In this document: positions 44,218 to 53,896 of the stretch, one piece after another
Layout of the letters: each line of letters begins with the position of its first letter
How positions within the stretch are numbered: the stretch's first letter is position 1
NCBI RefSeq assembly: GCF_002278135.3
Contig: NZ_CP029425.2
Span: forward strand, 2,456,001-2,520,000
Source of the DNA: Bradyrhizobium ottawaense
GTDB taxonomy: Bacteria; Pseudomonadota; Alphaproteobacteria; Rhizobiales; Xanthobacteraceae
DNA length: 64,000 bases
Direction: 5' to 3'
Notes under the pieces: generated by a model
The model's database searches: none
What the model saw: only the letters and a program-made list of their open reading frames with translations
What the model was told of the DNA's origin: nothing
Program-made: the position numbers and the translations under genes

Positions 44218-44397
44218 TTAAGCGGCGAGCTCGACGCGGGGCGCCGGCGTCAGCCGGCCTTCCTCCAGATAGTCCATCGCGCCGTCCTTCTCGACGGCAT
44301 AGAACTGCTGGCCTTCGCGTGACTTGAAGGCGGCGCGAACGATGCCGCGGCGGCCCTTGTCACTGTTGACGACGTCCCCCAGCGCAAACTTCTTCAT
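44218..44397 (-). CDS. Small hypothetical protein, 59 residues
   Basis: Starts MKKFALGDVVNSDKGRRGIV and continues FYAVEKDGAMDYLEEGRLTP. The beta-rich, KOW/SH3-like pattern ('GDVV ... GRRGIV ... DYLEEGRL') suggests a small barrel. The ATG at 44397 is chosen; a GTG at 44409 is possible. It converges on the carboxylesterase gene with 7 bases between stops. Confidence 0.65.
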   Translation of the reverse strand: MKKFALGDVVNSDKGRRGIVRAAFKSREGQQFYAVEKDGAMDYLEEGRLTPAPRVELAA

Positions 44398-44546
44398 CTC
44401 ACGTCTCACTTGTCTTCAGGCCGACTGCTTCGGCCACGCCGGGGATTTTGGGCGGCAAATCGTTAACGACTTGCTAACCATGCCGGTTTGCCTATGCTCG
44501 CCGCCGGACGCGCGGGCACGCGCAGAGTGCCGATGAGACGAGCCCC

Positions 44547-45341
44547 ATGACGCGATTTCCGACCCTGTTCCTGTCGCATGGCGGCGGCCCCTGGCCCTTC
44601 ATGGAGGACCGGCGGGTGCAATATGCCAGAACCGCCGAAGAGTTCGGCCGGTTGCCGCAGCTTCTCCCGGAGAGACCAAAGGCCGTGCTCGTGGTCACCG
44701 GCCATTGGGAGGCCGATGCCTTCACCGTCTCGACCTCGGCGCAGCCGCCGATGGTGTACGACTATTACGGTTTCCCCGAGCATACCTATCATCTCAAATA
44801 TCCGGCGCCGGGCCGGCCCGAACTGGCGACCGAGGTGAAGGCGCTGCTCACGCGGGCCGGCCTGGAATGCCGGGAAGATCCCAATCAGGGTTTTGATCAC
44901 GGCACCTTCGTGCCGCTCGGCCTGATGTATCCGAACGCCGACATGCCGATCGTGCTGCTGTCGCTGAAGTCTGCTTACGATGCGGCCGAGCACATCAGGG
45001 TCGGCGAGGCGATTGCCTCGCTCCGCGATGAAGGCATCCTGATCGTCGGCAGCGGGCTGACCTATCACAACATGCGCGGCTTCAACCGGCCCGAGTCCAA
45101 GCCGGTCTCGTATGATTTCGAGGCCTATCTGAACGAGGCGATCAGCAACCCCGATCCGGCCCGCCGCAACGCGATGCTGGTGGATTGGGAGAATGCACCG
45201 AGCGCGCGCCTGGCGCATCCGCGCGAGGACCATCTGCTGCCGCTGATGGTGGCCGCCGGCGCCGCCGGCAGCGATATCGGCAAGCGCGTCTTCGTCGACG
45301 AGGTCGCAGGCGTGGCGATGGCGTCGTATGTGTTTGGATGA
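44547..45341 (+). CDS. LigB/DODA-type extradiol dioxygenase
   Basis: 264 residues, class III extradiol ring-cleavage dioxygenase of the 4,5-DOPA dioxygenase group. Active-site elements include LFLSHGGGPW (His near residue 11), VVTGHWEADAF, FDHGTFVPLGLMYPNAD and GSGLTYHNMRGF, which carry the Fe or Zn ligands and catalytic His. The aromatic catechol substrate is not determined. Followed by an intergenic palindrome. Confidence 0.9.
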   Translation: MTRFPTLFLSHGGGPWPFMEDRRVQYARTAEEFGRLPQLLPERPKAVLVVTGHWEADAFTVSTSAQPPMVYDYYGFPEHTYHLKYPAPGRPELATEVKALLTRAGLECREDPNQGFDHGTFVPLGLMYPNADMPIVLLSLKSAYDAAEHIRVGEAIASLRDEGILIVGSGLTYHNMRGFNRPESKPVSYDFEAYLNEAISNPDPARRNAMLVDWENAPSARLAHPREDHLLPLMVAAGAAGSDIGKRVFVDEVAGVAMASYVFG

Positions 45342-45344
45342 ATT

Positions 45345-45451
45345 CGTAGGGCGGATTAGCCCGCGGCTGCGCGAAGCGCAGTCCGCCGGCGTAATCCGCC
45401 GTCGTGCGGCATTAAGGTGGCGGATTACGCCTTCGGCTAATCCGCCCTACG
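45345..45451. repeat. Long dispersed palindrome (GTAGGGCGGATTAGC type)
   Basis: Perfect 16-bp arms CGTAGGGCGGATTAGC (45345-45360) and GCTAATCCGCCCTACG (45436-45451) enclose shorter GCGGATTA/TAATCCGC arms. It lies between convergent genes and resembles the element at 10476-10568 in plan but not in sequence. Confidence 0.75.
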
Positions 45452-45464
45452 GCATCCCGCGACC

Positions 45465-45725
45465 TCATCCGTATTTCAGCTTCATGAACAAAATGCCGCC
45501 GGCGAGCAGCATGGTGATGGCGTTGGCGGCGACCAGCGGCGCATCGCCCGAGAGCAGGCCGTAGATCAGCCAGAGCGCGAGGCCCAGCACCATGACCAGG
45601 AACATGCCGAGCGAGATGTCTCCGGTGGAGCGGGTCTTCCACACCTTGATGGCTTGCGGCGCGTAGGCCACGGTGGTGCAGGTGGCGGCGGCAAAGCCGA
45701 TCAGCTTGATCACGAACGGGTCCAT
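45465..45725 (-). CDS. SemiSWEET sugar transporter
   Basis: 86 residues, three membrane helices: one MtN3/PQ-loop unit that must dimerise. The conserved TVAYAPQAIKVWKTRSTGDIS holds the PQ motif, and the third helix is AANAITMLLAGGILFMKLKYG. It mediates passive transport of small sugars. It follows the glycogen synthase gene in the same direction, so a link between sugar movement and glycogen is possible but not shown. Confidence 0.9.
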   Translation of the reverse strand: MDPFVIKLIGFAAATCTTVAYAPQAIKVWKTRSTGDISLGMFLVMVLGLALWLIYGLLSGDAPLVAANAITMLLAGGILFMKLKYG

Positions 45726-45763
45726 GCCGGCTCTATAGCATGGATTCGACGACGGTCATTGTC

Positions 45764-47218
45764 TCAGGCACGCTCCGCCGTGAGCCCACGATAGAGCGCG
45801 GCATAGTCGCCGGCGCGGTTGCGCCAGGAGACGTCGGTCGCAAGGCCGTGTCGTTGCAGTTGGCGCCAGGTCGGCTTGTCGTGGAAGGCGGTGTTGGCCT
45901 TGCGTAAGCTGCCGGCAAGGGCCTCCGCCGTCACGGGCGCGAACTTGAAGCCGGTGGCATCGCGGTCGGCGGCGTCGGCCTCTCCGATGTCGACGATGGT
46001 GTCCTCGAGCCCGCCGACGCGTGAGACGATCGGGACGGCGCCGTAGCGCAGCGCGCAGAGCTGGGTCAGGCCGCACGGCTCGAAGCGCGAGGGCACGATC
46101 AGCGCGTCCGAGCCGGCCTGGAGCAGGTGCGCCAGGATCTCGTCATAGCCGATCACGACGCCGATCCGTCCGGGATTGGCGCGGGCAGCGGCCTGATAGC
46201 GATCCTGGAGATCGCGGTCGCCGCTGCCGAGCAGCGCGAGCTGCATGCCTTCGGTCAGAATGGTCGGAATGGCCTCGAGCAGCAGATCGAGCCCCTTCTG
46301 CCAGGACAGTCGGCTGATGACGCCGAGCAGCGGCGCTTCGTCGGAGGAATCGAGATTGAACTGCTGCTGAAGCACCGCCTTGTTCGCGGCCCGGAAGGTG
46401 AGGTCCTCCGCGCCGTAGCGGTAGGCGATGTGCGGATCGTCCTGCGGATTCCACACCGAGACGTCGATGCCGTTGAGGATGCCGCTCAGCACGTTTGCGC
46501 GTGCGCGCAACAGGCCACCGAATCCCATGCCGCCTTCGTCGCTCTGGATCTCCTGTGCGTAGGTCGGCGACACCGTCGTGATGCGATCGGCGAATTGCAG
46601 GCCCGCCTTCAAAAAGCTGATGCCGCCGAAATATTCGATCTCATTGACGTTGAACGCGTGCCAGGGCAGGCCGATCGCACCGATCAGCTCGGGAGCGAAC
46701 TTGCCCTGATAGGCCATGTTATGGATGGTCATCACGGTGCCGGGTCGCGGGCGATTGTCATAGTGCAGATAGGCTGGCGCGAGCCCGGCCTGCCAGTCAT
46801 GGGCGTGCACGACATCGGGTACGAAGGCGGGGACGAGGCCGTGGCCGATATCGGCGGCGATGCGCGACAGCGCCGCGAAGCGCACGCCATTGTCCGGCCA
46901 GTCGACACCCTCGGTGGTGACATAGGGATTGCCCGGCCGCGCATAGAGATGTGGCACGTCGAGCACGAACAGGTCGAGCCCGTCGTGGGAGCCCGCGAGC
47001 AGCCGGCCCGGTCCGCCGAAATAATCCGGCCAGCTCCGGATTTCCTCTGCGTTCGATACGATCCGCGTCACGTCGGGATAACCCGGCATCAAGGTGCGCA
47101 TCTCGACGCCATGCGCCTTCAGCGCAATCGGCAGCGCGCCGGCGACATCCGCGAGGCCGCCGGTCTTGACGATGGGATAGACTTCAGAAGCGACCGCGAG
47201 GACGCGAACAGGCCTCAT
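45764..47218 (-). CDS. glgA: Glycogen synthase (ADP-glucose type, GT5)
   Basis: 484 residues. ADP-glucose binding begins at [18 protein letters not shown] near the N-terminus; [11 protein letters not shown] and the C-terminal [19 protein letters not shown] with Glu are GT5 signatures. The ATG (47218) overlaps the glgC stop as ATGA, so the two are translationally coupled. It elongates alpha-1,4-glucan from ADP-glucose. Confidence 0.95.
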   Translation of the reverse strand: MRPVRVLAVASEVYPIVKTGGLADVAGALPIALKAHGVEMRTLMPGYPDVTRIVSNAEEIRSWPDYFGGPGRLLAGSHDGLDLFVLDVPHLYARPGNPYVTTEGVDWPDNGVRFAALSRIAADIGHGLVPAFVPDVVHAHDWQAGLAPAYLHYDNRPRPGTVMTIHNMAYQGKFAPELIGAIGLPWHAFNVNEIEYFGGISFLKAGLQFADRITTVSPTYAQEIQSDEGGMGFGGLLRARANVLSGILNGIDVSVWNPQDDPHIAYRYGAEDLTFRAANKAVLQQQFNLDSSDEAPLLGVISRLSWQKGLDLLLEAIPTILTEGMQLALLGSGDRDLQDRYQAAARANPGRIGVVIGYDEILAHLLQAGSDALIVPSRFEPCGLTQLCALRYGAVPIVSRVGGLEDTIVDIGEADAADRDATGFKFAPVTAEALAGSLRKANTAFHDKPTWRQLQRHGLATDVSWRNRAGDYAALYRGLTAERA

Positions 47219-48477
47219 GTATTGAGCCTGTCGATCATCGGCTGAGTGACGAGGGAAATCCCCTGCTCGGTGGTGCGGAAGCGCTTGGCATCGAACGCCG
47301 GGTCCTCGCCGATCACGAGTCCTTCCGGAATCTCGACGCCGCGGTCGATCACGACGTTCTTCAGGCGAGCGCCGCGGCCGACACTGACATAGGGCATGAT
47401 CACGGCGTTCTCGACATTGGCGTAGGAGTTGATGCGCACGCCGGTGAACAGCAGCGATCGGCGCAGCGAGGCGCCGGAGATGATGCAACCGCCCGAGACC
47501 AGCGAGCTCACGGCCTGGCCGCGCCGGCTCTCCTCGTCATGAACGAATTTCGCCGGCGGCGTGATCTCCGCATAAGACCAGATCGGCCAGGAGCTGTCGA
47601 ACAGGTCGAGCTCGGGCACGACGTCAGTGAGGTCGATATTGGCGGCCCAATAGGCATCGACCGTGCCGACGTCGCGCCAATAGGCGCGGGGGTCGCTGCC
47701 GGAACGCACGCAGGAGGTGGAATATTGGTGCGCCATCGCGCGGCCGTTCTTGACGAGGTAGGGAATGATGTCCTTGCCGAAATCGTGGTTCGAGTTCGGG
47801 TCCTCGGCGTCGCGCTTGAGCTCCTCGAACAGGAACTTCGCGTCGAACACGTAGATGCCCATGCTGGCGAGCGAGACGTCCGGCTTGCCCGGCATCGGCG
47901 GCGGATCCTTCGGCTTCTCCAGGAACTCCTGAATCCAGCCGTTCTCGTCGATATGCATGATGCCGAAGCCCGAAGATTCCGTCCGCGGCATCTCCAGGCA
48001 ACCGACCGTGACGTCGGCGCCGCTGTCGACGTGCTGGCGCAGCATCACCTCGTAGTCCATCTTGTAGATGTGGTCGCCGGCCAGCACCACGATGAAGCGG
48101 CAGGCGTGGGATTCGATGATGTCGATGTTCTGGTAGACCGCATCCGCCGTGCCGACATACCACATGTTCTCGGAGACGCGCTGGCTCGCGGGGAGGATGT
48201 CGAAGCTCTCGTTTCGCTCCGGGCGAAAGAAGTTCCAGCCCATCTGAAGGTGCCGGATCAGGCTGTGCGCCTTGTATTGGGTGGCGACTGCGATGCGGCG
48301 GATGCCCGAATTGACGGCATTCGACAGCGCGAAATCGATGATGCGGGACTTGCCGCCGAAATAGACGGCTGGCTTGGCGCGGCGGTCTGTCAGTTCCAGG
48401 AGCCGGCTGCCACGTCCGCCGGCCAGGACGAACGCCAGCGCCTGACGGGCAAGCGGCTCGGGTCTCGCGGCACTCAT
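47215..48477 (-). CDS. glgC: Glucose-1-phosphate adenylyltransferase
   Basis: 420 residues, the normal bacterial length. The nucleotide-binding [21 protein letters not shown] and [13 protein letters not shown] are intact; the C-terminal part is a left-handed beta-helix with hexapeptide-like repeats. It makes ADP-glucose for glgA. ATG 48477 follows GGGGAGGATGAC; the in-frame GTG at 48495 is less likely. Confidence 0.95.
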   Translation of the reverse strand: MSAARPEPLARQALAFVLAGGRGSRLLELTDRRAKPAVYFGGKSRIIDFALSNAVNSGIRRIAVATQYKAHSLIRHLQMGWNFFRPERNESFDILPASQRVSENMWYVGTADAVYQNIDIIESHACRFIVVLAGDHIYKMDYEVMLRQHVDSGADVTVGCLEMPRTESSGFGIMHIDENGWIQEFLEKPKDPPPMPGKPDVSLASMGIYVFDAKFLFEELKRDAEDPNSNHDFGKDIIPYLVKNGRAMAHQYSTSCVRSGSDPRAYWRDVGTVDAYWAANIDLTDVVPELDLFDSSWPIWSYAEITPPAKFVHDEESRRGQAVSSLVSGGCIISGASLRRSLLFTGVRINSYANVENAVIMPYVSVGRGARLKNVVIDRGVEIPEGLVIGEDPAFDAKRFRTTEQGISLVTQPMIDRLNT

Positions 48478-48855
48478 GTCATCCTCCCCACTCACGCCCG
48501 GCGCAGGCCGAGGCTATTTGTCGCGAGAAGCCTCGCGCCATTGGAACCGATAGTAACGGTACGAATAGTCAATCGTGAAGTAGGTTGTTGGTTGCGCAGG
48601 CGAGAAGCTTAATGCTTTGCCTTGGCCGCGGGGCTCCGGCATCGCACCGGTGTCACGTCGGGCAGAGCGGGGCACGTTGGTTCGCCTCGCATGCCGGCAG
48701 CCGGCTCGCAGTGAGGCATGGACGAGGCTTGGACGAGGCTTGTGCGCCGCACGCAAATCCGGCCTTGAAAATCCGGGCTTTGACTTGGCGCAAAGATGCC
48801 CGATCATGCCGCTGCGATCCTTTTCCAAGCAAGACGTCAGACAGGGAGCAAGTCG
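48478..48855. other. Intergenic region between glgC and a divergent gene
   Basis: About 380 bases that must hold two divergent promoters. An 11-bp direct tandem repeat GGACGAGGCTT lies at 48720-48741. No convincing -35/-10 pair or small frame with a good ribosome-binding site was found. Confidence 0.4.
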
Positions 48856-49302
48856 ATGAGGATCTGGAAAACGGCAATTGCTTGTTCGGTCGCCGGCGTG
48901 GTCATCGCCGGCCAAATTCAACAGGCGGCAGCGGCACCGCTGCCGACAAACGTCGCGACCATGAAGGCCGCTGTCGGTGACGATGTCGCGCAGGTGCATT
49001 GGCGCGGTCGTGGCTGGGGTTGGGGTGGAGGTGGCCTCCTCGCCGGCGCGATCATCGGCAGCGCCATCGCCAGCAGCGCGCCTTATGGCTACGGCTATTA
49101 CGGCGGCGGTCCGTATTACGGCGGCTATGGCTATGGTTATGCGCCCGCCTATTATGGCGGCTATGGACCGGGTTACGCCTATGGTCCGGGTTACGGTTAT
49201 GGATATCGTTCCTATTACCGTCCCCGTCCGTACTACGGCTACCGCTATGGCTATTACCGGCCTCGCGCGTACTACCGGCCTTATTATCGCGGATACTGGT
49301 GA
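48856..49302 (+). CDS. Secreted Gly/Tyr-rich low-complexity protein
   Basis: 148 residues; AGGGAGCA precedes the ATG. A signal peptide (cleavage near QAAAAPLP) is followed by about 40 ordinary residues, a hydrophobic LLAGAIIGSAIASSA stretch and then a long tail built from GYGYYGG, PGYGYG and PYYGYRYG units that becomes Arg/Tyr-rich (YYRPRAYYRPYY). Proteins of this pattern are common in rhizobia and are annotated hypothetical; cell-surface or spore-coat-like roles have been guessed elsewhere. Function unknown. Confidence 0.8.
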   Translation: MRIWKTAIACSVAGVVIAGQIQQAAAAPLPTNVATMKAAVGDDVAQVHWRGRGWGWGGGGLLAGAIIGSAIASSAPYGYGYYGGGPYYGGYGYGYAPAYYGGYGPGYAYGPGYGYGYRSYYRPRPYYGYRYGYYRPRAYYRPYYRGYW

Positions 49303-49470
49303 TCGCGCGAAGCTACAGCGAGAGCCACACGATCAGGCTCATGCAGGCGAAATGCGTGAGCACGATCGCGGCGAGATGCAGCCGGCCGGCCTTGAGGCGA
49401 GGCCGTCTCCATTCTGAGCGCGAAGGATTGAAGTCGAATTGAGTTCGGACAACAGCAGCGCTCTCTCCGC

Positions 49471-49495
49471 TCCCTCCCCCACAAGGGGGGAGGGA
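49471..49495. repeat. C-rich/G-rich hairpin repeat
   Basis: TCCCTCCCCC, ACAA and GGGGGGAGGGA form a short strong inverted repeat between the stops of convergent genes. This is another dispersed intergenic type. The remainder of 49303-49535 shows no convincing gene. Confidence 0.5.
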
Positions 49496-49535
49496 ACGGA
49501 CCTTTGTTGGGGTGTCAAGTGTCATCCGCTGGAAG

Positions 49536-50516
49536 TTAATTCGATCCCGCCGCTGCAGCCGTGAAGCTGCGGTCGACGGCTTTGCTGACGTCGAGCTTCT
49601 TGGGCAGGATGCCGTAACGCGTTGAGCGATCGGAGGCTTCCTGCACCTCCTTCACCACGTTCTCGTCGATTACGATCGGGCTGGTACGCTGCTCTGTGTA
49701 GGCTGACAGCAGCACGTCTTCCGGCAATTTGGTCAGCTCGGCAGTGTTCCTGGCATATTCGGAAACGTGATCCAGCGACCACAGCCGCGCCTTGTTCAGC
49801 CGCTGCACCAGGTCCTGCACCGCCGCGCGCTTGGTGGCGATGGCGTTGTCGGAGGCGACGATGAAGGTGATGGTCGGCGTCAGGCCCTCGCCGTCGGCGA
49901 TCACCCGCGCCTTGTCCTTCAGCGTCGCGAACGACACGTAGGGCTCCCACACCGCCCAGGCGTCGATCGAGCCGGCGACCAGCGCGATCTTGGCATCGAC
50001 GGGGCCGAGCGGCGCGAAGGTCGCATCCTCGAGCTTGATCTGCGCCTTCTCCAGCGTCGCGTCGATCAGGAACTGGCCCCAGCCGCCGCGCGTGCCGGCG
50101 AGGCGCTTGCCTTTGAGGTCGGCGGCCGATTTGATCGGCGAGTCCTGACGCACCAGGATGGCTTGCGTCTTCGCATCCGACCTGGTGCCGCCGATCGCCT
50201 TGATCGGCGCGCCCGCGGCGTAGACCGAGAGGAAGGAGAGATCGCCGGTGTAGCCGACGTCGAGCGCGCCGGCGTTGAGCGCTTCCAGGATCGGCGCCGC
50301 GGCTGGGAATTCCGACCATTCGATTCTGTAGGGCAGGTCCTTCGCATAGCCGGAGATCTCGAGCAGCGAGCGGTTGCCGCCCTTCTGGTCGCCGACGCGC
50401 AGCACGACGGTGTCCGCGGCAAACGACGCGGCAGTCGCCGATAGCGTGATGGCGGCGGCGAATAGCGAAGCGGCGAGCCGGCGGGTGATGGAATGATCGT
50501 GGGAGTTGATGCTCAT
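49536..50516 (-). CDS. ABC transporter substrate-binding protein, aliphatic sulfonate type
   Basis: 326 residues from ATG 50516. A signal peptide ends near ASFAADT; the mature protein starts VVLRVGDQKGGNRSLLEISG and has the ligand-site sequences LEALNAGALDVGYTGD and KRLAGTRGGWGQFL. The SsuA pattern (GDxKG, 'AGALDVGYTGD') is clear. A paralogue is at 56181. It is divergent from a Tat-exported binding protein that starts the downstream operon. Function: capture of an alkanesulfonate or sulfate ester, inferred. Confidence 0.9.
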   Translation of the reverse strand: MSINSHDHSITRRLAASLFAAAITLSATAASFAADTVVLRVGDQKGGNRSLLEISGYAKDLPYRIEWSEFPAAAPILEALNAGALDVGYTGDLSFLSVYAAGAPIKAIGGTRSDAKTQAILVRQDSPIKSAADLKGKRLAGTRGGWGQFLIDATLEKAQIKLEDATFAPLGPVDAKIALVAGSIDAWAVWEPYVSFATLKDKARVIADGEGLTPTITFIVASDNAIATKRAAVQDLVQRLNKARLWSLDHVSEYARNTAELTKLPEDVLLSAYTEQRTSPIVIDENVVKEVQEASDRSTRYGILPKKLDVSKAVDRSFTAAAAGSN

Positions 50517-51004
50517 ATAGCCTGTCTTGTTGCGTGCTTGTGACTTTGGCTCACGACGCGTGAGCGAGCGATGCAGCGAGACGATCGAGTCTATGACCGA
50601 GCGAAGTGCAGTCAATGAAATGGCCAACCGTATTGCGCGCGCATCGGGCAAGGACGTTTCATTGAATCCTTGCGCGCGAGAACACGATGGTCCTGCGGAA
50701 GAAAGATGCACGGGATCTGAGCAGATGCGCGCTTGTGGCGATCGCGGGGAGCAACCGCATTCACGAAAATCGTTTCATCGTTCCCGCGCGAGCTGATGGA
50801 GAGAATGACCCTGCTTCGCATCACATTCGAAATTCCATTTCATTGACGATGCGGCGAGCGCGCCGCATGATTTGCGTATCGCATCAACGCGGCGCGACAA
50901 ACGCCGGCGGAATAATTTTCTCTCAACGCAGCTCCGTACGGACCATGCGCAACGTGAAGCGTTGCGCTAAGGGCGGAGTCGTGCCAGCGCAGGAGTGGGG
51001 ACTG
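50517..51004. promoter_or_regulatory. Divergent control region with two inverted repeats
   Basis: 488 bases between divergent binding-protein genes. ATGCGGCG (50849-50856) and CGCCGCAT (50861-50868) form a perfect dyad with a 4-base spacer, just after TTGACG. Nearer the plus-strand gene, GCGCAACG (50947-50954) and CGTTGCGC (50960-50967) form a second perfect dyad with a 5-base spacer, ending 37 bases before ATG 51005. Either may bind a regulator or act as a hairpin; no regulator gene is adjacent. No convincing small ORF was found. Confidence 0.45.
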
Positions 51005-52105
51005 ATGAACAACGACGACAAGCGCGGCGGACGGGGGCTCGACCGGCGCCATCTGCTCCAGGCGGGGCTTGCGGCAGCTTTCGCCGCGCCGCTCGGCGCG
51101 CTGGGCGCGCAGGCTTTTGCGCCGCGCGGCATCGCATCCGGCATCGATTTCTCGGAGTTTCCGCTGTGCCGGACGGCGTCCGATGCGCCCGCGCTCACCG
51201 GCGCGCCGCGCAAGCTGAAACTGTCGTGGAATGCCGGCGCCGTCTGCCTCGCGCCGGTGCCTGTTGCCATCGAGCATGGCTTCTTCCAGAAGCACAATCT
51301 CGACGTCGAGCTCGTCAACTATTCCGGCTCGACTGATCAACTGCTCGAGGCGATCGCGACGGGAAAGAGCGATGCCGGTCTCGGCATGGCGCTGCGCTGG
51401 CTGAAGCCGCTGGAGCAGGGCTTTGACGTCAAGATCGCCGCCGGCACCCATGGCGGCTGCATGCGCGTGCTGTCGCGCGCCGATTCCAGTGTTGCCAAGC
51501 TCGCCGATCTCAAGGGCAAGATCGTCGCGGTCGGCGATCTCGCCGGTCCCGACAAGAACTTCTTCTCAATCCAATTGGCAAAGCTCGGTATCGATCCGAA
51601 CAAGGACGTCGACTGGCGCGCCTATCCCGGCAACCTCCTTAACGTCGCCGTCGAGAAGGGCGAGGTGCAGGCGTTCCTGTCCTCCGATCCGCTGGCCTAT
51701 CTCTGGCTCAAGGACACCCAGTATAAGGAGGTCGCCTCCAATCTCGACGGTGAATTCCGTGAAAAGAGCTGCTGCATCCTCGGCCTGCGCGGCAGCCTGG
51801 TGCGGGAGGAGCCGCAGGTCGCGCGCGCCATCACACAGGCGCTGCTCGATGCCGCGATGTTCAGCTCGCAGAATGCGACGGCCGCCGCAAAATCGTTCCA
51901 GCCCTACGCGCCGAAGGCGGCCACGCTCGCCGATATCGAGGGCATGGTGCGCTACCACACCCACCATCATCATCCCGTCGGCGATGTGCTGAAGCGCGAG
52001 CTCAAGGCCTATGCCGACGATCTCAAGAGCGTGCAGGTCTTCAAGCCGAGCACCGACACGGCCAAATTCGCGGAGCGCATCTATGTCGACGTATTCGCTG
52101 TCTGA
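51005..52105 (+). CDS. Tat-exported ABC transporter substrate-binding protein with His cluster
   Basis: 366 residues. A twin-arginine signal (LDRRHLLQAGLAAAFAAPLG) is followed by a type II binding fold: KLKLSWNAGAVCLAPVPVAI and VELVNYSGSTDQLLEAIATG. Residues 318-323 are HTHHHH, a potential metal site near the C-terminus. AGGAGTGGGG precedes the ATG. The last 23 bases overlap the permease gene. It belongs to the nitrate/sulfonate class and leads an operon of sulfur-scavenging type. Confidence 0.9.
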   Translation: MNNDDKRGGRGLDRRHLLQAGLAAAFAAPLGALGAQAFAPRGIASGIDFSEFPLCRTASDAPALTGAPRKLKLSWNAGAVCLAPVPVAIEHGFFQKHNLDVELVNYSGSTDQLLEAIATGKSDAGLGMALRWLKPLEQGFDVKIAAGTHGGCMRVLSRADSSVAKLADLKGKIVAVGDLAGPDKNFFSIQLAKLGIDPNKDVDWRAYPGNLLNVAVEKGEVQAFLSSDPLAYLWLKDTQYKEVASNLDGEFREKSCCILGLRGSLVREEPQVARAITQALLDAAMFSSQNATAAAKSFQPYAPKAATLADIEGMVRYHTHHHHPVGDVLKRELKAYADDLKSVQVFKPSTDTAKFAERIYVDVFAV

Positions 52106-53105
52106 CGGCCTTGCCTCCGGCGCGCCGCGCCTCTCGCGCGCGCCGTTGCTGGCGAACTGGGCGAAGGAATCCGGCGCCGGTGTGCTCGCCAGCATCGCCT
52201 GGATCGCCTTCGGCCTGTCCTGCCTGTGGTGGGCGGATGTCGGCGACTGGTCGCGCACGCATTCGCTCGGCATCGCCGCCTTCGTCATCGCGGCCATCGC
52301 GCTGTTCGGCACCATCGGTGCCGATTATCTGGGATCGGCGGGCAGGGCCCTGCACAAGCGCGCGCCCTGGCTGGTCGCGCTCGGCGCCTTCCTGACGCTG
52401 TGGGAGGTCGCGACGGCAAAGTTCGCCTGGCTGCCGCTGCCGTTCTTCCCGCCGCCGCAGTCGATCATCGAGGTCTATACCGACGATTTGCCAAAGCTGC
52501 TCGATAGCGTCTTCGCCTCGGTCAAGCTTCAGCTCGGCGGCTATCTGATCGGCGCCACGGTCGGCTTCCTGACCGGCGTCTCGATCGGCTGGTCGCGCGC
52601 GGTCGGCTATTGGGTGCATCCGGTGCTACGCTTCATCGGCCCGCTGCCGGCAACGGCCTGGCTGCCGATCGCCTTCTTCACCTTCCCGTCGAGCTGGAGC
52701 GCCTCGACCTTCCTGATCGCGCTGGCAACGGGCTTTCCCGTCACCGTGCTGACCTGGTCGGGTGTCGCGAGCGTCAGCAATGCCTATTACGACGTCGCGC
52801 GCACGCTCGGTGCCAAGCCGTCCTTCCTGGTGCTGAAGGTCGCGATCCCCGCCGCGCTGCCGCACGTCTTCGTCGGACTGTTCATGGGGCTCGGCTCGTC
52901 CTTCGCCGTGCTCGTCGTCGCCGAGATGATCGGCGTCAAGGCCGGGCTCGGTTGGTACCTGCAATGGGCGCAGGGCTGGGCGGCCTACGCCAACATGTAT
53001 GCGGCGCTGATCGTGATGTCGCTGCTCTGCTCCGGTGCGATCACGCTGCTGTTTGCGATCCGCGATCGTCTCTTGGTCTGGCAGAAGGGGACTGTGAAAT
53101 GGTAG
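52083..53105 (+). CDS. ABC transporter permease (sulfonate/taurine class)
   Basis: 340 residues. Two or three extra N-terminal helices ([17 protein letters not shown] and [20 protein letters not shown]) precede the usual six-helix SsuC/TauC core, whose EAA loop includes [20 protein letters not shown]. It overlaps the preceding binding-protein gene by 23 bases and the ATPase gene by 7, so the subunits are coupled. Confidence 0.9.
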   Translation: MSTYSLSDGLASGAPRLSRAPLLANWAKESGAGVLASIAWIAFGLSCLWWADVGDWSRTHSLGIAAFVIAAIALFGTIGADYLGSAGRALHKRAPWLVALGAFLTLWEVATAKFAWLPLPFFPPPQSIIEVYTDDLPKLLDSVFASVKLQLGGYLIGATVGFLTGVSIGWSRAVGYWVHPVLRFIGPLPATAWLPIAFFTFPSSWSASTFLIALATGFPVTVLTWSGVASVSNAYYDVARTLGAKPSFLVLKVAIPAALPHVFVGLFMGLGSSFAVLVVAEMIGVKAGLGWYLQWAQGWAAYANMYAALIVMSLLCSGAITLLFAIRDRLLVWQKGTVKW

Positions 53106-53896
53106 CCGCAGCTTTGGCTGAAGCGGTCACGCATCCGGCCGCCGGCGCCGCGCTCGACATCGAGCAGGTCAGCCACGCCTTCGACATCGACGGCGCAGAG
53201 TTGCCGGTGCTCAGCGACGTCAGCCTCTCGGTCGAGCCAGGCGAGTTCGTCGCGCTGCTCGGCCCCTCCGGCTGCGGCAAGTCGACCTTGCTGCGCCTCG
53301 TCGCCGGCCTCGACAAACCCAGGGCTGGACGATTGCGCGAGGACGAGGAGCGCATCAGGAGTCCACATCCCTCGCGCGTGGTCGTGTTCCAGGATCCGAC
53401 GCTGTTTCCCTGGCGGTCGGTCTGGGACAACGTCGCCCTGGGCCTCGAGGCCCAGGGCATTCTCAAGAGCCAGCGTCATCGTGTCGATGCCGCGCTCGAT
53501 CTGGTTGGACTGGCGTCGTTCCGCAACGCCTATCCGCACCAGCTCTCCGGCGGCATGGCGCAGCGTGTCGCGCTGGCGCGTGCATTGGTCAACGATCCCA
53601 AGATCCTGATTCTCGACGAGCCGCTCGGAAAGCTCGACTCGCTGACCCGCATCACCATGCAGGCCGAGCTGGTCTCGCTCTGGCAGCGCAAGGGTTTTAC
53701 CACGCTGCTCGTGACCCATGACGCCGAGGAAGCCCTCGTGCTCGCCAACCGCGTCATCGTCTTCAGCGATCGTCCCGCACGCGTGAAGGCCGACATCCGC
53801 GTCGACCGGCCCTATCCGCGTCATCGCGGCGATCCTTATCTCGCCGATCTGCGCCGCCAGATCCTCGGCCTGCTGGGATTGGACGCAACATGGTGA
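53099..53896 (+). CDS. ABC transporter ATP-binding protein (SsuB/TauB class)
   Basis: 265 residues: Walker [10 protein letters not shown], signature [15 protein letters not shown], Walker [14 protein letters not shown] and [10 protein letters not shown] with the switch His. The Q-loop region reads [11 protein letters not shown]. The start overlaps the permease stop (ATGGTAG), and the end overlaps the flavin-enzyme gene by 7 bases. Confidence 0.92.
   Translation: MVAAALAEAVTHPAAGAALDIEQVSHAFDIDGAELPVLSDVSLSVEPGEFVALLGPSGCGKSTLLRLVAGLDKPRAGRLREDEERIRSPHPSRVVVFQDPTLFPWRSVWDNVALGLEAQGILKSQRHRVDAALDLVGLASFRNAYPHQLSGGMAQRVALARALVNDPKILILDEPLGKLDSLTRITMQAELVSLWQRKGFTTLLVTHDAEEALVLANRVIVFSDRPARVKADIRVDRPYPRHRGDPYLADLRRQILGLLGLDATW

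Noticed and set aside
49313..49525. A 70-codon minus-strand frame with a hydrophobic C-terminal helix
   Set aside because: The hydrophobic end is suggestive, but the frame runs through the C/G-rich repeat and has no ribosome-binding site or alternative start near the helix.
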